This document shows positions 1 through 9,246 of a DNA stretch of 64,000 nucleotides, in pieces. The notes beneath the pieces are model-generated. The model made no database searches, was not told the origin of the DNA, and saw only the letters and a program-made list of their open reading frames with translations. Source of the stretch: Pedobacter sandarakinus. Its GTDB lineage: Bacteria > Bacteroidota > Bacteroidia > Sphingobacteriales > Sphingobacteriaceae. Within the stretch, counting starts at the first letter, position 1, and every line of letters begins with the position of its first letter. The translations under genes and the position numbers were made by a program. The stretch is taken from positions 868,001 to 932,000 of the forward strand of contig NZ_JAPIVG010000001.1 in NCBI RefSeq assembly GCF_026240095.1, written 5' to 3'.

Positions 1-547
1 CAAAGGGAAAATGGAAAGTGCTATTAAAATTCTTGCAGAAATTATAGATGCCTTGCCAAAGGAAAACTTAACACCAGAGACAACAGCCCATAAAGAAGGT
101 TTTATCCACCCGGTGCGCATAAGTGGACAGGTTGAACAAGCTGAAGCCAGCTTCATTATAAGAGATTTTGACAATGAAAAGCTTGCTGCACATGGGGAGT
201 TGCTGAGAACAACAGCCGAAAATATATTACAGAAATACCAAAACTCCACCTACCAATTAGCGATCGAGCCACAATACCGCAACATGAAACAAATTCTTGA
301 TCAGCATCCTGAGATTTTATCGTATGGGGTAGCGGCTATTGAGAGAGCAGGCCTAGTGGCAAAAAAACAAAGCATTCGTGGCGGTACAGATGGATCTCGT
401 TTATCATTTATGGGCTTACCATGTCCTAATATTTTTGCTGGCGAACATGCTTTCCATAGCAAACAAGAGTGGGTAAGTGTACAAGACATGGAAAAGGCGG
501 TGCAAACCATTATCAACATTGCCTGTATTTGGGAGGAGAATGGTTAG
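1..547 (+). CDS. pepT: Peptidase T, C-terminal part (tripeptide aminopeptidase, M20B)
   Basis: This is the last ~180 residues of a zinc tripeptidase that removes the N-terminal residue from tripeptides in the cytoplasm. The reading frame is open to the left edge; the codons before the first ATG read K-G-K, as in the family's conserved stretch just before the dimerisation domain, so the ATG at 11 is internal. The C-terminal metal site is visible: a Gly-Gly-Thr-Asp-Gly-Ser segment is followed by GEHAFHSKQEW, whose histidine and glutamate match the M20 pattern. Peptidase T is usually about 410 residues, so more than half lies outside the window. The assignment rests on this C-terminal pattern and is fairly secure. 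Confidence 0.88.
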   Translation, partial: KGKMESAIKILAEIIDALPKENLTPETTAHKEGFIHPVRISGQVEQAEASFIIRDFDNEKLAAHGELLRTTAENILQKYQNSTYQLAIEPQYRNMKQILDQHPEILSYGVAAIERAGLVAKKQSIRGGTDGSRLSFMGLPCPNIFAGEHAFHSKQEWVSVQDMEKAVQTIINIACIWEENG

Positions 548-625
548 GTTCTAGATGTACATGTGGCAAAATTTAACAAAAAAGATGCGCTTTAAAATCG
601 CCATATTTGTTACTTTTAACGCCGC

Positions 626-1492
626 ATGATAACTCTTGAAAACACCTATCTAAACGTAACGCTGTCATCAAAAGGCGCCGAACTTCAACGCTTATACAGT
701 AAAGAATCTGGGTTAGAATACCTGTGGAACGCTGATGCTAATTTCTGGGGAAAACATAGCCCTGTTTTATTTCCGATTGTTGGTTCGCTAAAAAACGATA
801 GCTACACACATAATGGGAAAACTTATCAAATGCCACGACATGGCTTCGCCCGCGACCATGTATTTCAGATGGAGAAAATAAGCGAACAGGAAGCTGTCTT
901 CACGCTTACCCAAACGGAAGAAACAATGGAAACCTATCCTTTTCCTTTCGAGCTTAAACTCAGTTACCAACTAATCGACCGAAAACTGAATTTAACCTAT
1001 CAGGTAACCAATATCGGCGCTGATGAAATGCTTTTCTCTCTAGGCGCACATCCTGCCTTTGCTGTTCCAAATTCAGCTGAAACGAGTTTCGAAGACTATT
1101 TCATTGCTTTCAATGTTGATGAAAAATTAACCTACTGGAAACTAGACAATGGTTTGGTTTCAGAGGAAACGGAAAGCATCGATTTGAATGGACACAAACT
1201 CAAACTTGAACATGATTTGTTTTATAAAGATGCCCTGGTATTTAAAACCCTGCAAAGCAATTGCCTGAGTTTGCTAAATACGAAAAATGATTATGGATTG
1301 CATTTCCATTTCGAGGATTTTCCATTTTTCGGAATCTGGTCTGCAATGGATGCGCCATTTGTATGCCTGGAGCCGTGGTGTGGCGTTGCCGACAGTGTAA
1401 ATCATGATGGCGAATTGTCGAAAAAAGAAGGTATTAACCGACTAGCGACGGGAGAAATTTGGCAGCGGTTTTGGGAAGTTGAATGTTTTTAG
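626..1492 (+). CDS. Aldose 1-epimerase family protein (LacX-like)
   Basis: This 288-residue cytoplasmic protein belongs to the galactose-mutarotase-like fold. Family members interconvert the alpha and beta anomers of hexoses, but the substrate of the LacX-like branch is not settled. Visible markers are an N-terminal beta-rich region, the motif PRHGFARDH near residue 72, the catalytic-type histidine in LGAHPAFAVP near residue 142, and LEPWCGVADS near residue 250, where true mutarotases have the catalytic glutamate. There is no signal peptide. It begins about 80 bases after peptidase T on the same strand with no clear terminator between, so co-transcription is possible. The length is normal for this branch. 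Confidence 0.85.
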   Translation: MITLENTYLNVTLSSKGAELQRLYSKESGLEYLWNADANFWGKHSPVLFPIVGSLKNDSYTHNGKTYQMPRHGFARDHVFQMEKISEQEAVFTLTQTEETMETYPFPFELKLSYQLIDRKLNLTYQVTNIGADEMLFSLGAHPAFAVPNSAETSFEDYFIAFNVDEKLTYWKLDNGLVSEETESIDLNGHKLKLEHDLFYKDALVFKTLQSNCLSLLNTKNDYGLHFHFEDFPFFGIWSAMDAPFVCLEPWCGVADSVNHDGELSKKEGINRLATGEIWQRFWEVECF

Positions 1493-1640
1493 CGAAAATT
1501 TAGCACCTGATAAAAGTTAGTCATTGTTCTGCCTTTGGATCTAAATTTCTTTACACCTGGATTTTACCACGTTAAACTTTTAATAAACAACACGAGGCAT
1601 AGCTTGTTGTAATAGTAAAAGTTTAAAGAAAGTAATTAGT

Positions 1641-2063
1641 ATGGATACCAAAGTGGAAATGAATAAGGCGATTTGTAAAGTGTTTTTTGATGAATTATTG
1701 AATCAGGATAATTTAGCTGCAGTTGACAAATTTGTAGATAGTGGGGTAGAAATTGTTAACCCATTTTTAGGCCAAAGAAGTGGTTCAGATGGAATCAGAG
1801 ATATTAATGAAATTTACAGGATTGCCTTTCCAGATTTAAAGGCCAACTGTACTGAGCTTATTGGCGAAGGAGATCAAGTGGTGGTAAAGCTTCAACTTTC
1901 TGGCACCCATGGCGATGTTTTTATGAACATCCCTGCCACTGGGAAAAAACTTAGCTGGGAGCACATTGCCATTGTAAAATTGGTTGGAGAAAAAATTGTT
2001 TCCTATTGGTCGATGATTGATCACCTGGCAATATTACAGCCAATGGGTGCTGTTGCAATATAA
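1641..2063 (+). CDS. SnoaL-like / ester cyclase family protein
   Basis: This 140-residue protein has the size and pattern of the NTF2-like SnoaL fold. It opens with an N-terminal helix pair, then has a F-P-D-L-K segment near residue 62, a VVVKLQLSGTH strand, and W-E-H-I-A-I-V-K-L followed by SYWSMIDHLAILQPMG at the end. That last order is characteristic of stand-alone SnoaL-like ester cyclase annotations in Bacteroidota. The real substrate cannot be told from sequence; many such proteins are uncharacterised. It appears monocistronic: a 150-base gap precedes it and a bidirectional terminator follows it, separating it from the convergent cysM. Confidence 0.75.
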   Translation: MDTKVEMNKAICKVFFDELLNQDNLAAVDKFVDSGVEIVNPFLGQRSGSDGIRDINEIYRIAFPDLKANCTELIGEGDQVVVKLQLSGTHGDVFMNIPATGKKLSWEHIAIVKLVGEKIVSYWSMIDHLAILQPMGAVAI

Positions 2064-2106
2064 AAAGCTGAGCGAGGGCTCAACTTCGTGAAATGATATC
2101 GCAATG

Positions 2107-2140
2107 AAGCCTGTACAATAACAATGTTTGTACAGGCTTT
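2107..2140. terminator. Bidirectional rho-independent terminator
   Basis: A perfect stem (AAGCCTGTACA pairing with TGTACAGGCTT) with a short AT loop lies between two convergent genes, the SnoaL-like gene and cysM. It is flanked by A/T stretches and can serve both strands. Confidence 0.75.
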
Positions 2141-2157
2141 ATGCTGTTATATTGTTG

Positions 2158-3030
2158 CTATCCAAATAAATCGCTACTCAAATAGCGGTCGCCCCTATCG
2201 CAGGTAATAAAGACGATAACACCTGAATCTAGTTCTTTGGCTAACCTTAATGCCGCTACACATGCGCCACCTGAACTCATTCCGGCGAAAATGCCTTCTT
2301 CCTTTGCCAATCGCCTGGCCATGTCTACTGCTTCATCCTGGCTAATATCCATTACACGATCTACACGTTCAGGCTCAAAAATTTTGGGCAGATATTCTTT
2401 TGGCCAACGGCGAATACCCGGGATGGATGATCCCTCAGTTGGTTGACAACCCACAATTTGAACCGCCGCATTTTTTTCCTTGAAAAACCTAGAGCAACCC
2501 ATAATGGTACCAGTAGTACCCATGGAACTCACGAAATGGGTTAATGTTCCTTCAGTATCTTTCCAAATCTCTGGCCCCGTAGACTTATAATGTGCTAAAT
2601 AATTATCTTTATTGGCAAACTGGTTTAGTAAAAAATACCCGTCTGATACTCCTTTTTCTTCAGCATAGTCACGGCAAACTTCGATACTTTCGAGCAGGGT
2701 TACTTTTGCGCCGAAAGCTTCCATTGTCACTTTTCTTTCTCGGGTAGAATTTGCTGGCATAACCAGTTCGATATCCAGGTCGTAGAGTTTAGCAATCATG
2801 GCCAGCGCAATGCCCGTATTGCCGCTGGTTGCTTCTACTAATTTAGTTCCTGGTGTAATTTCGCCACGTTCAATAGCACTACGGATCATATTTAATGATG
2901 CCCGATCTTTAACACTACCCCCAGGATTATTCCCTTCTAGTTTCGCGAAAATTTTTACGTTAGGGTTTGGGCTTAGTTTGTTTAGCCGAGCCATTGGCGT
3001 ATTTCCAATTAAATCAATAATTCCTGCCAT
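2158..3030 (-). CDS. cysM: Cysteine synthase (O-acetylserine sulfhydrylase)
   Basis: This PLP enzyme makes L-cysteine from O-acetylserine and sulfide. The N-terminus carries LIGNTPMARL; the Schiff-base lysine is in NNPGGSVKDRAS near residue 42. The substrate loop TSGNTGIAL near residue 70 and the phosphate-binding segment SSMGTTGTIMG near residue 170 are present. At 290 residues it matches the CysM type, which is a little shorter than CysK. It starts 6 bases after the serine acetyltransferase gene upstream, so the two consecutive steps of cysteine synthesis form one operon. Whether it also uses thiosulfate, as some CysM enzymes do, cannot be seen. Confidence 0.93.
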   Translation of the reverse strand: MAGIIDLIGNTPMARLNKLSPNPNVKIFAKLEGNNPGGSVKDRASLNMIRSAIERGEITPGTKLVEATSGNTGIALAMIAKLYDLDIELVMPANSTRERKVTMEAFGAKVTLLESIEVCRDYAEEKGVSDGYFLLNQFANKDNYLAHYKSTGPEIWKDTEGTLTHFVSSMGTTGTIMGCSRFFKEKNAAVQIVGCQPTEGSSIPGIRRWPKEYLPKIFEPERVDRVMDISQDEAVDMARRLAKEEGIFAGMSSGGACVAALRLAKELDSGVIVFITCDRGDRYLSSDLFG

Positions 3031-3036
3031 TTCGTT

Positions 3037-3849
3037 TTAATTTTGCTGTTTAATATTTCTAATCGTGATGGTTGGCGAATGGTATACCATCGAAAACGGG
3101 GGCACACTTTCCGTAAGCCAAACATTACCACCAATTATACTGTCGTTTCCAATAATGGTTTCTCCGCCTAAAATGGTAGCGCCAGAATATATAACCACCC
3201 CATTTTCTACCGTTGGATGCCTTTTACTGCCCGCCAAAACTTTCTTTACACTTAGCGCACCAAGCGTAACGCCTTGATAGATTTTTACATATTCGCCAAT
3301 AACAGTAGTTTCACCTATTACGACACCAGTACCATGATCGATATAAAAATAAGGGCCAATAACCGCTCCGGGATGAATGTCTATACCCGTTTTAGTATGT
3401 GCATGTTCTGTAAGGATTCGCGGAATTAGGGATAAGCCGAGCTGGTGCAATGCATGTGCAATGCGGTAAAAGCAAATCGCGTAAAATCCAGGGTAAGTTC
3501 GTATAACTTCAAACTTACTTACAGCTGCCGGATCCCCCTTGTATATGGCCTCGATATCGGTATTTAAAAGGCGATATAACTCTGGCAAATGATCAAAAAA
3601 CTGTTCTGATAGCAACCGATAATCCTTTATATCTTCATTGCAACTAGCAGAAGAGATTGTATAAAGCGCCGCTTTTAAATCGTTGATGTAACTCAGTAAA
3701 TCCTGTTGTACAGAAAGTTCGAACGTTTTGTGCTCCGGATAAAGTAGATCAACAATTTTAGTTGCCCATAGCGCTATCACATCATTAGATGGAATAGTGC
3801 TGTTGCTGGCTCGCTTGTTTAACAGGTAATTTAAAAAATCATCACTCAT
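3037..3849 (-). CDS. cysE: Serine O-acetyltransferase
   Basis: This enzyme acetylates serine with acetyl-CoA, the committed step to cysteine, and feeds the sulfhydrylase encoded directly downstream. The 270 residues show an all-helical N-terminal domain (about 1-150) and a left-handed beta-helix. The latter begins at GIDIHPGAVIG and contains the active-site segment FYIDHGTGVVIGETTVIG and the typical YQGVTLGA. The C-terminus after the hexapeptide repeats is short (SPTITIRNIKQQN), so the classical cysteine-feedback tail may differ from that of enterobacterial CysE. The first ATG fits the family. About 245 bases separate it from the divergent SDR gene; no regulator site was recognised there. Confidence 0.92.
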   Translation of the reverse strand: MSDDFLNYLLNKRASNSTIPSNDVIALWATKIVDLLYPEHKTFELSVQQDLLSYINDLKAALYTISSASCNEDIKDYRLLSEQFFDHLPELYRLLNTDIEAIYKGDPAAVSKFEVIRTYPGFYAICFYRIAHALHQLGLSLIPRILTEHAHTKTGIDIHPGAVIGPYFYIDHGTGVVIGETTVIGEYVKIYQGVTLGALSVKKVLAGSKRHPTVENGVVIYSGATILGGETIIGNDSIIGGNVWLTESVPPFSMVYHSPTITIRNIKQQN

Positions 3850-4094
3850 GCGATAAATGGTTGATTTGTTAAAGGAAAAATTAAAAACTCCAGCAAAAAA
3901 CGTTGATAAATTTCTTACTCAAACCCTTTATTATTCCCATAATGTTGGTGGGGTAAATATAGTTCTATGTTTCCACATGCAAGAATTTGTAAGTCATTAG
4001 CTTATCAAAATCATTTGTTGTGGGTGAAAATAGAATACGATGAATAAGATGATAAACGTTTATCTAGCTTTGCTACTAGCTTAAATTATATCAA

Positions 4095-4838
4095 ATGGAA
4101 AAGATTTTAATTATTACAGGAGGCAGTAAAGGCATTGGAAGTGGTGCGGTTGCAGCTTATTTAAAAAATGGATATCAAATATATTCGCTGGCCAGGCATG
4201 CGGAGCCGAATGGGGTTTCTGGGGTTAACCAAATAATTGTCGACCTTACTGAAGACGGAAAGGCAGAAGCCGCCATGGAGCTGATTTTCGAAAATTTGAA
4301 TAAACATGATGTTGCTTTTATCAGTTTAATTAATAATGCTGGGATGTTAGGACAGATTGCGCACCTAGAAAACATTGAACCTGAAAGTATCTCTAAAACG
4401 GTTACTCTTAACACGCTTGTGCCATTACTTTTAACCCGGCTTTTTATTCAAAAAACCAAAGGGTGGAATGCTCAGAAAACAATTGTTAATGTATCATCCG
4501 GAGCGGCAACCAAACCCTACACTGGCTGGACGGTCTATTGTGCTACCAAAGCTGCATTAGATATGATGACACGCACAGTGGCAGCAGAACAGGAAGATGA
4601 GGTAAACGGTGTAAAAATTATTGCAATCTATCCGGGTGTAGTAGACACTCAAATGCAAGCCAACATTAGAATGAGCAATAAAGAAGATTTCAAAACTATT
4701 GACCGGTTTTTAGCGCTGAAAGAAACAGGGGGATTGGCCACCACGGAAACGGTTGGCAAACAAATCTATGCCATAGCCAATGATCCAAAAATTGCTAATG
4801 GTTCGCTTATACATGTAAATGATTTCTCCATTGAATAA
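4095..4838 (+). CDS. SDR-family NAD(P)-dependent oxidoreductase
   Basis: A classical short-chain dehydrogenase of 247 residues. The Rossmann glycine motif TGGSKGIG is at residues 8-15, NNAG near 80, the catalytic serine in NVSSGAA near 135, and the Y-x-x-x-K pair in YCATKAALD near 150. The C-terminal order resembles sepiapterin-reductase-like / benzil-reductase-like SDRs annotated in Bacteroidota and Bacillus. That resemblance gives a subfamily, not a substrate. It stands alone, divergent from cysE and followed by an AT-rich spacer. Confidence 0.85.
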   Translation: MEKILIITGGSKGIGSGAVAAYLKNGYQIYSLARHAEPNGVSGVNQIIVDLTEDGKAEAAMELIFENLNKHDVAFISLINNAGMLGQIAHLENIEPESISKTVTLNTLVPLLLTRLFIQKTKGWNAQKTIVNVSSGAATKPYTGWTVYCATKAALDMMTRTVAAEQEDEVNGVKIIAIYPGVVDTQMQANIRMSNKEDFKTIDRFLALKETGGLATTETVGKQIYAIANDPKIANGSLIHVNDFSIE

Positions 4839-5148
4839 GATACGGTTTAAGTTTATTACTGTAAGCATACACAGACATTTCTCGAGAGTCTGAATATTAA
4901 AAGTCACATTTTGTTACAATCAATCTACTAAAGAGGAATCAAAAAATAACATTTTTAAAAACCAAAAACATTTTAATAACGTAAGCAAGAATTTTAACTA
5001 TTTAATTATTTGTTTTTCAGAGCTTTATATCCTAATGGAGGATCTTTGAGCTAAAATAAATCATCTACTGATGAAAGATATTTGATTTTTGTCAATAACA
5101 AAATTGCAAAAAAGACCGAAAACCTGTAATATTAAATAGACAAATCAG
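4839..5148. other. AT-rich intergenic spacer, no gene seen
   Basis: This spacer holds no open frame with coding character on either strand. It is very AT-rich and ends in the candidate promoter of the next gene. Confidence 0.6.
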
Positions 5149-5178
5149 TTAGAATTGAAAAGTAATTGCATACATTTG
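5149..5178 (+). promoter_or_regulatory. Candidate Bacteroidota-type promoter
   Basis: TTAG, an 18-base spacer and TACATTTG match the Bacteroidota sigma-70 pattern (TTTG at -33, TAnnTTTG at -7) with one change in the upstream box. It ends 16 bases before the start codon of the secreted protein downstream. Confidence 0.35.
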
Positions 5179-5194
5179 TAACAAATTACCAGAC

Positions 5195-5845
5195 ATGAAA
5201 CGCAGTTCTAACTTTCCGAAGCTTTTATCCATCACTTTTGCACTGGCATTAATCTGTTTTAATGCAGTCGCACAAACTGCGTCTGTTGTAACACCTGCAA
5301 AAGATAAGTTAATGTTAATGGAGAAAATTGATGGTAATGCACTTATTGAAAGTATGGTGAATGAAAAACGTGATTTCATCAAGAATAAGAACAGTTTCAA
5401 TCCATTAAAAGCTGCTCATTTACCTAAGGCGAAGCACATATTATCGCGAACAAAGCCAACTGTTATCATTTTCGATGGTTTAGAGTATGTTGTAGAAAAA
5501 AATAATGTAATCGAAATTGTTGGTTTAAACCTCTCACAATCGGTATTGGCGCAGATCTCAGAAAAAATTGCTTTTTTGGATCAAGTGCAATACGACTACG
5601 CTGAAAAAGCCAACCAGGAAAATTTATATGCTAACGCAGATGTTGCCACCATTAGAAACCTCGATAAATGGTATCTGCAAACACTTAAAATATTAACAAC
5701 AACAGTTAACGATATCGCATCAATTACGAAAAAACCAGATGCCAGTAATTCATTTGCATTTTACCTGGTGAGAATGCCGCAGCCAAATGTTGGTTTAATG
5801 ACAGAAAGAAACAATACCGGATCTTTGGTGCAATTGGCAAAGTAA
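5195..5845 (+). CDS. Secreted protein of unknown function
   Basis: This 216-residue product has a clear Sec signal peptide: basic start MKRSS, hydrophobic core, and cleavage likely after FNAVA. The mature part is helical and lysine-rich, without cysteines or a recognised domain. I do not recognise the family. It has its own candidate promoter and its own terminator, so it is probably monocistronic. A periplasmic or secreted location is inferred from the signal peptide only. Confidence 0.7.
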   Translation: MKRSSNFPKLLSITFALALICFNAVAQTASVVTPAKDKLMLMEKIDGNALIESMVNEKRDFIKNKNSFNPLKAAHLPKAKHILSRTKPTVIIFDGLEYVVEKNNVIEIVGLNLSQSVLAQISEKIAFLDQVQYDYAEKANQENLYANADVATIRNLDKWYLQTLKILTTTVNDIASITKKPDASNSFAFYLVRMPQPNVGLMTERNNTGSLVQLAK

Positions 5846-5870
5846 ATTCAGGAAATCCTTATTATAAGCT

Positions 5871-5906
5871 GGCCCGATAATTTAATTTGTCGGGCTTTGC
5901 CTTTTA
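5871..5906 (+). terminator. Rho-independent terminator
   Basis: The stem GCCCGAT / GTCGGGC has an AT loop and is followed by a T-rich run on the plus strand, 26 bases after the stop codon of the secreted-protein gene. Confidence 0.65.
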
Positions 5907-6288
5907 TGATGAGCCAAGCCACCACCATTGATCCTATAAATTAAGACAAAACTCATCCTATTAAGTGGTGGGAATCATTTTACGGTCAGGTGATTACCTC
6001 AACATTTACATGAAGTTAATTAGCATGCATTAGTTAGGAAAACGCAATTCTTGGTGAAACTACATGGAGCTCATGGGCGGACCAAGGCAGCAGGGTATTT
6101 AAGTGATCATCCATTACATTATGCCGCTAAGCATATGCCTGCTAAAGGAGAACCCCATGAAATCACTAATCAAGACTACCAATCCAATACTGTTTACAAA
6201 ATTGATTTAACTCATGCACGTGTTAAGTATGAAACACATGATGCGCTAGTACGATTACATTCGGATGTAGGCTAGATGAAAGCCTTAA
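5907..6288. other. Spacer without a supported gene
   Basis: The spacer contains one 74-codon open frame on the plus strand with a TTG start. It has no recognisable family and no ribosome or promoter signal, and I do not regard it as a gene. Nothing else was seen. Confidence 0.5.
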
Positions 6289-7620
6289 CTAAGTGCAAGG
6301 ACCATTGCGTTCATCCATCCTTCTCAAGAGAAACGAAAGAATTTTTGCGTATACAACGTAAATCAAAAATACAAAGAATCCGAGTTGCAGGGCCGAATTG
6401 TTAACCGTTACCGTTTCTAATGTTTCATTCTTGATGTTGAGGCCCGAAAGCTGGCTTTTTAAAATGCCATTTAGCCCAATATAAGTCATGGCAATACCAA
6501 CTACCATTACATCGGCCATGTCCCACTTGCCCAAGTCAAAAGCCAGGAAACGCAAAACTTTTTGACTGCCAAATAGCTGGGCGCACGAAACATGCAAGGC
6601 TCGGGCAATGATCCGCAACAGTGGGAGAATCACAACAAAAAGCAGGAGTAAAATACCTACCAATACCGCATCGAGCTTGGGTTGTTCAATTAGCGTAAAT
6701 ATAATTCCCAAGATGCTTTTACTTTGGAAAAAGAGCACCTGATTATTGAATACCAATTCATCGCCCATTAAAGCAAAATGAAGCGATTGGATGCGTGCAT
6801 CTACCTCTATTATTGGTGCACTTACGCCAACAAGTAAAAGCACTGATGCAAATAGCAGCGACATCACGAAAAGCGGCGTATGCAGATGGGTTTTCTTCCT
6901 GATAAACAGCCATAGCAGTAATGCCACTGCCACGCAACCGAGCATGATCAAAACTGACTGGTAGCTGTTTTGTTTAATTTGTGCTAAACGTGTCTTTACC
7001 ACTGCGTCTAACCCAGCTGCATTTTTGACCTGGTATTTCTTATATATATTGCTTTCTACAGTGGTGATGGTAGTATCAGTATGGTCGTACGTTTGTTCTT
7101 CTAGCTCATTAACTTTGGTAGTGGCAATGCCTTTTATTTTTGCCAAACTTGTAGGACTTGTAATTTTAACTACGATGGTTTTGGCAAACGATGGCACCTG
7201 GGCGTGGAGCTCATCTACATCAACAAAAGTATTAAAAGCCAATTTTTTAAGCTTTCCACCCAATCCCTTTTGCGGTTTCGTTATTTCCGATACCGCTTTA
7301 TTAACCAACCCGTGCAGTTCGGCTTCTACTTGCTGCTTCATTTCTGCCTTTTGCTTGGCAGTAAGGTTAAAGCCCTTAACCCTCCGATCGACTACTGCAG
7401 ATATCTTCTCGCCCCATCTATCAACCGAAAAAATACCAAAAGTAACATTGTTAGATAAGCTATAGTCTTCTTTAATCTGTTTCTGTTCAACAGATAACTT
7501 ATAAAATTGGTGGCCAAAATAGGCGGCACCAATAAGCAAAACAGAAAGACATAATACCAGCGCTATGGCTGCGAAGTTGCGCTGCTTGGATGATGTATGA
7601 GGTGTAAGGTTACTTGCCAT
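6289..7620 (-). CDS. PqiA-like (paraquat-inducible protein A family) membrane protein, copy 2
   Basis: This 443-residue inner-membrane protein has one N-terminal transmembrane segment (about residues 18-38), a soluble region of roughly 170 residues, then several membrane segments. The C-terminal half holds the PqiA-type signature FDLGKWDMADVMVVGIAMTY followed by IGLNG. PqiA proteins elsewhere work with MCE-domain proteins in lipid transport across the envelope; no MCE protein is encoded nearby. It is the second of two paralogs, 27 bases downstream of the first, with which it shares layout and many motifs (VDARIQSLHF, FFQSKSILG). They are probably co-transcribed. The extra N-terminal soluble region is not part of classical PqiA. 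Confidence 0.75.
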   Translation of the reverse strand: MASNLTPHTSSKQRNFAAIALVLCLSVLLIGAAYFGHQFYKLSVEQKQIKEDYSLSNNVTFGIFSVDRWGEKISAVVDRRVKGFNLTAKQKAEMKQQVEAELHGLVNKAVSEITKPQKGLGGKLKKLAFNTFVDVDELHAQVPSFAKTIVVKITSPTSLAKIKGIATTKVNELEEQTYDHTDTTITTVESNIYKKYQVKNAAGLDAVVKTRLAQIKQNSYQSVLIMLGCVAVALLLWLFIRKKTHLHTPLFVMSLLFASVLLLVGVSAPIIEVDARIQSLHFALMGDELVFNNQVLFFQSKSILGIIFTLIEQPKLDAVLVGILLLLFVVILPLLRIIARALHVSCAQLFGSQKVLRFLAFDLGKWDMADVMVVGIAMTYIGLNGILKSQLSGLNIKNETLETVTVNNSALQLGFFVFLIYVVYAKILSFLLRRMDERNGPCT

Positions 7621-7647
7621 GGGAATTAAATAGCGATGAAGCCAAGG

Positions 7648-8973
7648 TTAATGGGTATCATGTGGAGTAATAAACTTTAAGATGGTAGAAAGAATAAGTC
7701 CGTACAATACAAAGCTGATGAATATAATATAGCCCGGCTGTAATGCAGTATTATTAGTAGTCAAGATGGTTAATGCATCATTTTTGATGTTTAAAGCTTG
7801 AAGCTGCCCTTCCAGCAATCCATTTAACCCAATATAAGCCATCAAGATGGCAATCACAATTACATCAGCCATGCTCCATTTGCCCGATTGAAAAGCAAAA
7901 TACTTGATGATTTTATTTTCGGCTAACCGCTTTTTACCCAACAAATGTATGCCTGTTGAACTCAGTTTCACGATAGGAAACAAAATACTGAACACCAGGA
8001 TGAGTGCACCCACCAATATGGAATCAATCCCCGGCTGACTGATGAGCACCATTACTACATCCAAAATGCTTTTACTTTGAAAAAACAGCACCTGGTCTTT
8101 GAATACGACATGCTCGCCAAGCAGTACAAAATCCAACGAACGGATGCGGGCATCTACCTCAATCATAGAAGCGGTAAGACCGACCGCAAGTAAAATGAAG
8201 GCAAATAACAGCGACATCACGAAGAGTGTTACATGCATTTCTCTGCGCTTGCGCAACATCCACCAGAAGGTTAGCACTATGGCTACACAACCCAACATTG
8301 CAAAAGAATAGCGATAAGTTTTTGTTTTAATATCAGCAAGTGATGACTGAAATTTTCTATTTAGTTCTTCGGTGGATTTAACCTCATACTTATCGTAAAG
8401 AGCCGCTACGATTTTACTGTTTGCTACAAAAGCACTGTCTTTCTTCTCCTCGTTAGCCAGCTGGTTAAATTCACCGATAGCCATTTTGCTCAATTGTTTT
8501 TTGTTTTTTGGATTATCAACATCGGCAATAATCTGCCTTGCAAAAACGGGTACTTGCGCCCTGATGCTATCAGAATTAACAAAATTTTTGATGGCAAATT
8601 TTTGAATTTTCCCACTGATGGTTTTTTTAGGCTTGTTTACCAACGCTTCAGCTTTATCAATTAAGGCAAGTAGCACCTGTTCTACCTCCCCCTGCAAAAC
8701 CTTTTTTTGTTTTTTAGTCATTTTAAGGTTTCGCACCTGGTGATTAACGATCTTCGAGACGTTGTCTTTCCACTGCTGAACCGAAAAAAGCCCATAAGTG
8801 ATGTTGTTGATATTCGAATAATCTTCTTTAATTCGCTCCTGCTGATCGGAAAGTTGGTGGAGGCGATACCCAAAATAGCCTTCTGCACCCAAAAGCAAAG
8901 CCAAGGCTAGAATGAGCAACAATTTAGGTCCTATGGATTTACCCGGCGCTTTGTTCGTGTGATGTGTTTCCAA
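7648..8973 (-). CDS. PqiA-like membrane protein, copy 1
   Basis: This 441-residue paralog of the gene after it has the same plan. There is an N-terminal anchor (about residues 16-36), then a lysine-rich soluble domain rich in predicted helix with motifs such as VPVFARQII. A cluster of membrane segments at the C-terminus contains the PqiA-type FQSGKWSMADVIVIAILMAY. It is the first gene of a likely two-gene operon. The family link suggests an envelope role, but the substrate and partner are unknown. The repeated segments VEVDARIRSLDF-like and FFQSKSIL in both copies point to an old tandem duplication. Confidence 0.75.
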   Translation of the reverse strand: METHHTNKAPGKSIGPKLLLILALALLLGAEGYFGYRLHQLSDQQERIKEDYSNINNITYGLFSVQQWKDNVSKIVNHQVRNLKMTKKQKKVLQGEVEQVLLALIDKAEALVNKPKKTISGKIQKFAIKNFVNSDSIRAQVPVFARQIIADVDNPKNKKQLSKMAIGEFNQLANEEKKDSAFVANSKIVAALYDKYEVKSTEELNRKFQSSLADIKTKTYRYSFAMLGCVAIVLTFWWMLRKRREMHVTLFVMSLLFAFILLAVGLTASMIEVDARIRSLDFVLLGEHVVFKDQVLFFQSKSILDVVMVLISQPGIDSILVGALILVFSILFPIVKLSSTGIHLLGKKRLAENKIIKYFAFQSGKWSMADVIVIAILMAYIGLNGLLEGQLQALNIKNDALTILTTNNTALQPGYIIFISFVLYGLILSTILKFITPHDTH

Positions 8974-9178
8974 GCCGTTCTATTGTTTAAAGCTTATAAA
9001 GCAAATTCCAGCATAAACAAATTGCATTGTTGGGCGCTGTATCTGGTCAGTTATCGGCATGTAAACCGCAGAGATTTGAAAATGTTTGGTTTTGGGGTAA
9101 AATTGTGTTCTCTAAAACACTTCCAGACATAACAATGCCACAAAATGTTATTTGGTTATAGAAATTCACCTTAGCAGG

Positions 9179-9209
9179 TTGACCTAACTGAGGTAAATGA
9201 ATAACTTTG
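9179..9209 (+). promoter_or_regulatory. Candidate Bacteroidota-type promoter
   Basis: TTG, a 20-base spacer and TAACTTTG, a full match to the TAnnTTTG -7 box, lie 37 bases before the ATG of the small HTH protein. Confidence 0.45.
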
Positions 9210-9246
9210 CAGCTGTTTAATTTTTTAGATTTTTTTAAGCATTCGC

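Noticed and set aside
6051..6275. 74-codon open frame on the plus strand
   Set aside because: It has a TTG start, an unusual composition and no recognisable motif. It sits after a terminator with no promoter-like boxes. Probably chance.
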